From: Nitrospinota bacterium
GTDB lineage: Bacteria > Nitrospinota > Nitrospinia > UBA9942
Assembly: GCA_003489165.1 (NCBI GenBank)
Contig: DNJG01000124.1
Coordinates: forward strand, 1-16,802
Direction: 5' to 3'
Length of the DNA stretch: 16,802 bases
Both the position numbers and the translations under genes were made by a program. Of this stretch, positions 13,072 through 16,802 are shown in pieces. The notes beneath the pieces were generated by a model. That model worked only from the letters and a program-made list of their open reading frames with translations. It did no database searches and was not told the origin of the DNA. Position 1 is the first letter of the stretch. Each line of letters starts with the position of its first letter.

Positions 13072-13620
13072 ATGAAGAGGGTTTTGATACCAATAGCATC
13101 GGGATTTGAAGAGATTGAGGCTCTTGCTGTTGTTGATATTCTGAGAAGGGCAGGAATTGAAGTACTAATGGCAGGGACAATAGATAATCCCATAGAAGGA
13201 AGAAACAGGATTAATATCATATCAGACATATCCTTGGACTTTGTAAAGAATCAGGATTTTGATATGATAGTCCTCCCCGGTGGTGCAGCCGGGACTGATA
13301 ATCTCAAAAAAGACCCACGCATAAAAGAGATAGTTGAGAGGCTATACAAAAAAGGGAAATTCATAACTGCCATCTGTGCCGCACCTACTGTGCTTTCAGC
13401 CATAGGCATCACCGCAGGAAAAAACATTACAAGCCATCCGGGTGTAAGGGATAAGCTTACCAGAGAAAAAGTCTCGGATGAAAGAGTCGTTGTTGACGGC
13501 AATATTGTTACAAGCCAGGGTCCCGGCACTGCCATAGAATTCGCCTTCAAACTTGTAGAACTTTTATTAGGAAAAGATAAGGCTGTAGAGGTAAATAAAG
13601 GAGTTCTGGCAAGGATTTAA
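13072..13620 (+). CDS. DJ-1/PfpI family protein
   Basis: 182 residues, full length for the DJ-1 (YajL/ThiJ) branch. Seen: GFEEIEALAVVDILRRAGIEV with Glu16 (human DJ-1 Glu18 equivalent), the nucleophile elbow ITAICAAPTVL with Cys102 (Cys106 equivalent), and TSHPGVRDKL with His122 (His126 equivalent). Family members are credited with redox sensing, protein or nucleotide deglycation, or chaperone activity; the exact activity is disputed and cannot be deduced here. It begins 10 nt after hppA with a weak GGTGA SD, so the two are probably co-transcribed. Confidence 0.93.
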   Translation: MKRVLIPIASGFEEIEALAVVDILRRAGIEVLMAGTIDNPIEGRNRINIISDISLDFVKNQDFDMIVLPGGAAGTDNLKKDPRIKEIVERLYKKGKFITAICAAPTVLSAIGITAGKNITSHPGVRDKLTREKVSDERVVVDGNIVTSQGPGTAIEFAFKLVELLLGKDKAVEVNKGVLARI

Positions 13621-13636
13621 TATAAGAATTTTTTCA

Positions 13637-13666
13637 TTGACATAACCCACATAATATTGATATAAA
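13637..13666 (+). promoter_or_regulatory. Candidate sigma70 promoter for the sensor kinase gene
   Basis: TTGACA (13637-13642), an 18-nt spacer and TATAAA (13661-13666), about 100 nt upstream of the kinase start. It is the only good promoter-like site in the 143-base spacer. Downstream of it lies a UUCG hairpin (13682-13695). Confidence 0.5.
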
Positions 13667-13681
13667 GCAATTGCTATATTT

Positions 13682-13707
13682 AATGCTTCGGCATTCATTA
13701 CTTTTTT
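13682..13707 (+). terminator. Weak UUCG hairpin with T-run, possible terminator or attenuator
   Basis: AATGC-TTCG-GCATT (13682-13695) forms a 5-bp stem capped by a stable TTCG tetraloop. A TTTTTT tract follows after about six bases (13702-13707). The stem is short and the T-run is not adjacent, so termination would be inefficient. It would end read-through from hppA/DJ-1, but it also lies downstream of the candidate kinase promoter. Confidence 0.3.
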
Positions 13708-13763
13708 AAAGTTTTAATTCCTCTCTGCTGTTAGCGAATGACTTCTTAACTGTGGAGTCTTTT

Positions 13764-15947
13764 ATGGGTGGCAGCGACAAGACAAATAAGCCTCTTTCAA
13801 ATGAATTAGCAGACCTGCGGCAAAAACTCACCGAACTGCAAAGGGCAGAGGCAAAATATAATGAGCTTGAGCATAGGTTTATTGAGAGAATTGAACAGCT
13901 TGAAGCAGACATCAGACAATTACAGGGTGAGATTACAGAGCATAGAAAAATAGAAAAAAGTCTGATTGAGTCAGAAAAACTCTATCGCAATGTTGTTGTC
14001 CAGTCTAAAGATGCCATCTTCTCTGTAAATCAGGATGCTGAAATAGTCTATGCAAACCCTGCATGTGAGTCTATCTTTGGTTACTCTCCGGGTGAGTTCA
14101 TCTCGGATTCCAGCCTTATAACAAGAATCTTACATTCCGATTATCAACAGCAATTTGATAATTTCTTGAGCGAATATAAATCCAATAAAATATTTTCAAA
14201 GGATAAAATTGAGTGGTCTCGGGTTCATAAGGACGGTCATACTGTCTATACTGAAAACTTTTTCTTAAATATATTTGATGATACAGGCGATATTATCGGT
14301 TTCCAGATTATTGTCCGAGATATTACAGACCGCAAGCTGTCAGAGATGAGGCTGTATCTGCAATATAATATTGTCCATATATTGTCAGAATCCATCAATG
14401 TTAATGAAGCCATGCAAAAAATCCTTCATGTTATATGTGAAAACGGCAGATGGGTAATCGGCGAGATATTGTTTATAGATAAAGGAGATAATCTGCTTTG
14501 CCCGCACACCATATGGAATAAGCCTCTTCTTGATATATCTGAGTTTGAGGCAATAAGCAAAAAAATCAGATTCCAAAAAGGGATTGGACTCCCCGGAAGG
14601 GTATGGGAGAGCGGGAAGCCTGCATGGATTACAGATGTTATAATTGATACAAATTTCCTTAGAGAATCTTCTGCACAAAAGATGGGGCTTCATGGTGCAT
14701 TTGCCTTTCCGATTAAATGTTCAGGTGAAGTTATGGGAGTTATGTCATTCTTCAGCCGCGATATAGAGCCGCCTGATAATGACATGCTTCAGATGTTTGA
14801 GACAATCGGCAGCGAGATTGGTGATTTTATGCTGCGTAAAAAGGCGGAGGAGGAATTGAGGGCTGCAAATCAGTCCCTTCAGGCATTGATTAATGCCTCA
14901 CCTGTTGCAATTATAACACTTGATTCTGAAAAAAGGATTACCCTCTGGAGCAGGGCTGCGGAGCGAATCTTCGGATGGACAAAGGATGAGGTTATAGGAA
15001 AACCTGTCCCGTTTATACCTGAGGATAAAAGGGCAGAGTTTCAATCCTATGTCAGCCGTGTGCTTAATGGCGAGATGTTGTCTGATATTGAGATTGTCCG
15101 CATGAGAAAGGACGGCTCAATGGTTATTGCAAGCCTTTCTGCCTCGCCCCTGTTTGATGCCAAAGGCAATATCAACAGTCTTATGGCTGTAATTGAGGAT
15201 ATAACAGAAAGAAAGGTGATGGAGGAAGAGATTTTGAAGACAAAAAAACTTGAATCAATAGAAATACTTGCTGGCGGAATAGCACATGACTTCAACAACC
15301 TGCTAACAGCAATACTGGGTAATGTATCACTTGCAAGGATGTTTTCAAACCCAACAGACAGGGCTTACGAAAGATTGACAGATGCAGAAAGCGCCTGTGA
15401 ATCTGCAAAGGAGCTAAGCTATCGTCTGCTTACATTTTCTAAAGGCGGAGAGCCGTTTAGACAGACAGCATCAATATCAGAAATAATAAAAGAAACTATA
15501 TACCCACTCCTTTTAAGCACAGCTAATGTCAAATGTGAATGTGATATACCCGGCGACATTCATCCAGTTAAAATAGACATTCAGCAGATGAAACAGGTAA
15601 TCTCTCACCTGATTAAGAACGCATTAGAAGCAATGAGCAACAATGGATTTATCGGTATCTATGTAAAAAATGTTACTATTTCTAAAAAGGACAATCTCCC
15701 TCTTAAGGATGGAGATTATATAAGACTATCTGTAGAAGACAATGGAAGAGGGATACCTGAGGATAACCTGCCAAAGATATTTGACCCCTATTTTTCAACA
15801 AAGGAGATGGGGAGTCATAAGGGGCAGGGGCTTGGACTTTCAATCTGTTATTCTATTGTGAAAAGGCATGAAGGATTTATAGCGGTTGAATCAACAGCTG
15901 GCAAGAAAACAACCTTTCATGTGTATCTTCCAGCTTTGGACAGTTGA
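13764..15947 (+). CDS. PAS-GAF-PAS sensor histidine kinase
   Basis: I choose ATG 13764 (727 residues): GGAG (13754-13757) sits 6 nt upstream, while the in-frame GTG at 13752 has no SD. Order of domains: a Glu/Leu-rich coiled coil (~8-70), PAS 1 (~71-190, ending IIVRDITDRK), GAF (~205-360, with GIGLPGRVWESGKPAWI), PAS 2 (~370-485, ending AVIEDITERK), a HisKA-like dimerisation helix with phospho-acceptor His508 in GGIAHDFNNLLTAILGN, then the ATPase domain with N box (IKNALEAM), G1 (DNGRGIPE, 659-666) and G2 (GQGLGL, 687-692). No transmembrane segment or signal peptide is seen, so it is a cytoplasmic sensor; the ligand is unknown. It ends straight after the ATPase domain with no receiver, and no response regulator is in the window, so its partner is encoded elsewhere. 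Confidence 0.93.
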   Translation: MGGSDKTNKPLSNELADLRQKLTELQRAEAKYNELEHRFIERIEQLEADIRQLQGEITEHRKIEKSLIESEKLYRNVVVQSKDAIFSVNQDAEIVYANPACESIFGYSPGEFISDSSLITRILHSDYQQQFDNFLSEYKSNKIFSKDKIEWSRVHKDGHTVYTENFFLNIFDDTGDIIGFQIIVRDITDRKLSEMRLYLQYNIVHILSESINVNEAMQKILHVICENGRWVIGEILFIDKGDNLLCPHTIWNKPLLDISEFEAISKKIRFQKGIGLPGRVWESGKPAWITDVIIDTNFLRESSAQKMGLHGAFAFPIKCSGEVMGVMSFFSRDIEPPDNDMLQMFETIGSEIGDFMLRKKAEEELRAANQSLQALINASPVAIITLDSEKRITLWSRAAERIFGWTKDEVIGKPVPFIPEDKRAEFQSYVSRVLNGEMLSDIEIVRMRKDGSMVIASLSASPLFDAKGNINSLMAVIEDITERKVMEEEILKTKKLESIEILAGGIAHDFNNLLTAILGNVSLARMFSNPTDRAYERLTDAESACESAKELSYRLLTFSKGGEPFRQTASISEIIKETIYPLLLSTANVKCECDIPGDIHPVKIDIQQMKQVISHLIKNALEAMSNNGFIGIYVKNVTISKKDNLPLKDGDYIRLSVEDNGRGIPEDNLPKIFDPYFSTKEMGSHKGQGLGLSICYSIVKRHEGFIAVESTAGKKTTFHVYLPALDS

Positions 15948-15977
15948 ATGATTAAAAGGATTTTGAGGGAAAGATTA

Positions 15978-16802
15978 TTAAGCGGCACCCTTTAATAAAA
16001 AAGCCTCAATGAAGGCATCAATCTCACCGTCTAAAACTGCATCTGCATTCCCGATTTCAACCTTCGTCCTCAAGTCCTTTACCAGCCTGTATGGATGCAG
16101 CACATAAGACCTTATCTGATGCCCCCACCCAATCTCCTTTTTCTCCCCCTGAATCTCTTCCATCTTCTCCTTCTGCTTCTCATGCTCCAATTCATAAAGG
16201 CGGGAACGGAGTATTTTCATGGCTGATGACTTGTTCTTATGCTGTGATCTGTCGTTCTGACACTGGACAACAATGTTTGTAGGTATATGGGTTATTCTGA
16301 CTGCCGAATCTGTCTTATTTACATGCTGTCCCCCTGCTCCACTGCTCCTGTATGTATCAATCCTCAAATCCTCTTCCCTTATATCCACCTTTATATCATC
16401 TTCAAGCTCCGGGAATACAAAAACAGATGCAAAGGAGGTATGTCTTCTCTTATTGGCATCAAATGGTGATATGCGAACAAGTCTGTGGACGCCATTTTCA
16501 GCCCTTAAATAGCCGTAGGCATACTCGCCCGATATGGTAACAGTTACACTCTTTATACCTGCACCTTCGCCGGGCTGATAATCGTTTATCTCCGCCTTAT
16601 AACCCCGACGCTCTGCCCATCTCAGATACATCCTTAAAAGAATCTCTGCCCAATCCTGAGACTCTGTCCCGCCTGCACCGGGATGAATTGAGAGAATGGC
16701 ATTTGCCTTATCATGCTCCCCTGATAACATAGCCTGAAGTTCAAATTCACCTATCTCCTTTTCAATACGGTTTAATTCTGTCTGAACCTCTGAGAGCATA
16801 CC
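15978..16802 (-). CDS. prfB: Peptide chain release factor 2 (5' part beyond window)
   Basis: 274 codons run in from the right edge to TAA at 15980-15978. The Met at 16799 is internal, since RF2 is ~365 residues and about 90 N-terminal ones are missing. RF2 releases the peptide at UGA and UAA stops. Counting from that Met, seen: HPGAGGTESQDW (39-50), the stop-recognition SPF (111-113, which marks RF2 not RF1) in RISPFDANKRRHTSFAS, and catalytic GGQ (156-158) in SSGAGGQHVNKTDSAVRITH, whose Gln is normally methylated by PrmC. Many prfB genes carry a programmed +1 frameshift near codon 26; that part is outside the window. It converges on the kinase gene with 30 bases between the stops and no visible terminator. 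Confidence 0.96.
   Translation of the reverse strand, partial: GMLSEVQTELNRIEKEIGEFELQAMLSGEHDKANAILSIHPGAGGTESQDWAEILLRMYLRWAERRGYKAEINDYQPGEGAGIKSVTVTISGEYAYGYLRAENGVHRLVRISPFDANKRRHTSFASVFVFPELEDDIKVDIREEDLRIDTYRSSGAGGQHVNKTDSAVRITHIPTNIVVQCQNDRSQHKNKSSAMKILRSRLYELEHEKQKEKMEEIQGEKKEIGWGHQIRSYVLHPYRLVKDLRTKVEIGNADAVLDGEIDAFIEAFLLKGAA

Overview
The window is a gene-dense chromosomal segment of a free-living bacterium. By eye it is moderately AT-rich (GC near 40 %). No plasmid, prophage, IS transposase, CRISPR or rRNA was seen. Two lipoproteins with signal peptides and lipoboxes indicate a Gram-negative (diderm) envelope. The order ispE-spoVG-tRNA-Gln-prs-rplY-pth, with a TPR lipoprotein upstream, a K+-dependent membrane pyrophosphatase and a B12-type radical SAM protein, suggests a Nitrospirota- or Desulfobacterota-like uncultured lineage. 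That placement is inference and is not firm.

Layout. Positions 1-3221 are read on the minus strand: comF-family phosphoribosyltransferase, then a B12-binding-type radical SAM protein, then gap (GAPDH, cut by the left edge). A divergent intergenic region (3222-3562) holds a near-consensus sigma70 promoter with an operator-like repeat, and a candidate short insertion in the yajQ leader. From 3563 to 15947 everything is on the plus strand: yajQ, a DUF721/DciA-like gene, a 15-repeat TPR lipoprotein, a second (LolB/DUF4292-like) lipoprotein, ispE, spoVG, tRNA-Gln(TTG), prs, rplY, pth, hppA, a DJ-1/PfpI protein and a PAS-GAF-PAS sensor histidine kinase. prfB (RF2) converges from the right edge on the minus strand and is cut by it.

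Functional logic. The central run is mostly housekeeping: isoprenoid precursor synthesis (ispE), PRPP synthesis (prs), ribosome function (rplY, pth, tRNA-Gln, prfB), pyrophosphate-driven ion pumping (hppA) and glycolysis (gap). PRPP links prs to the ComF-family protein, although the two are not co-transcribed. Several junctions are ATGA or TGATG overlaps, so the DUF721-TPR-lipoprotein, ispE-spoVG and rplY-pth groups are probably translationally coupled.

The most unusual feature is a set of at least seven imperfect palindromes. Each arm is a tandem array of an 8-10 nt word (for example CACAGAT, CACNGAGR, GGAGTTGA, CGCAGATTA, CACGAAT) and the other arm is its reverse complement. The words differ between loci but the architecture is the same. 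Six occupy the longer intergenic spacers, three of them ending just before a ribosome binding site. The seventh lies in frame inside the DUF721 gene. I did not find a multi-gene defence or biosynthetic system; this repeat family and the yajQ-leader insertion are the best candidates for something undescribed.
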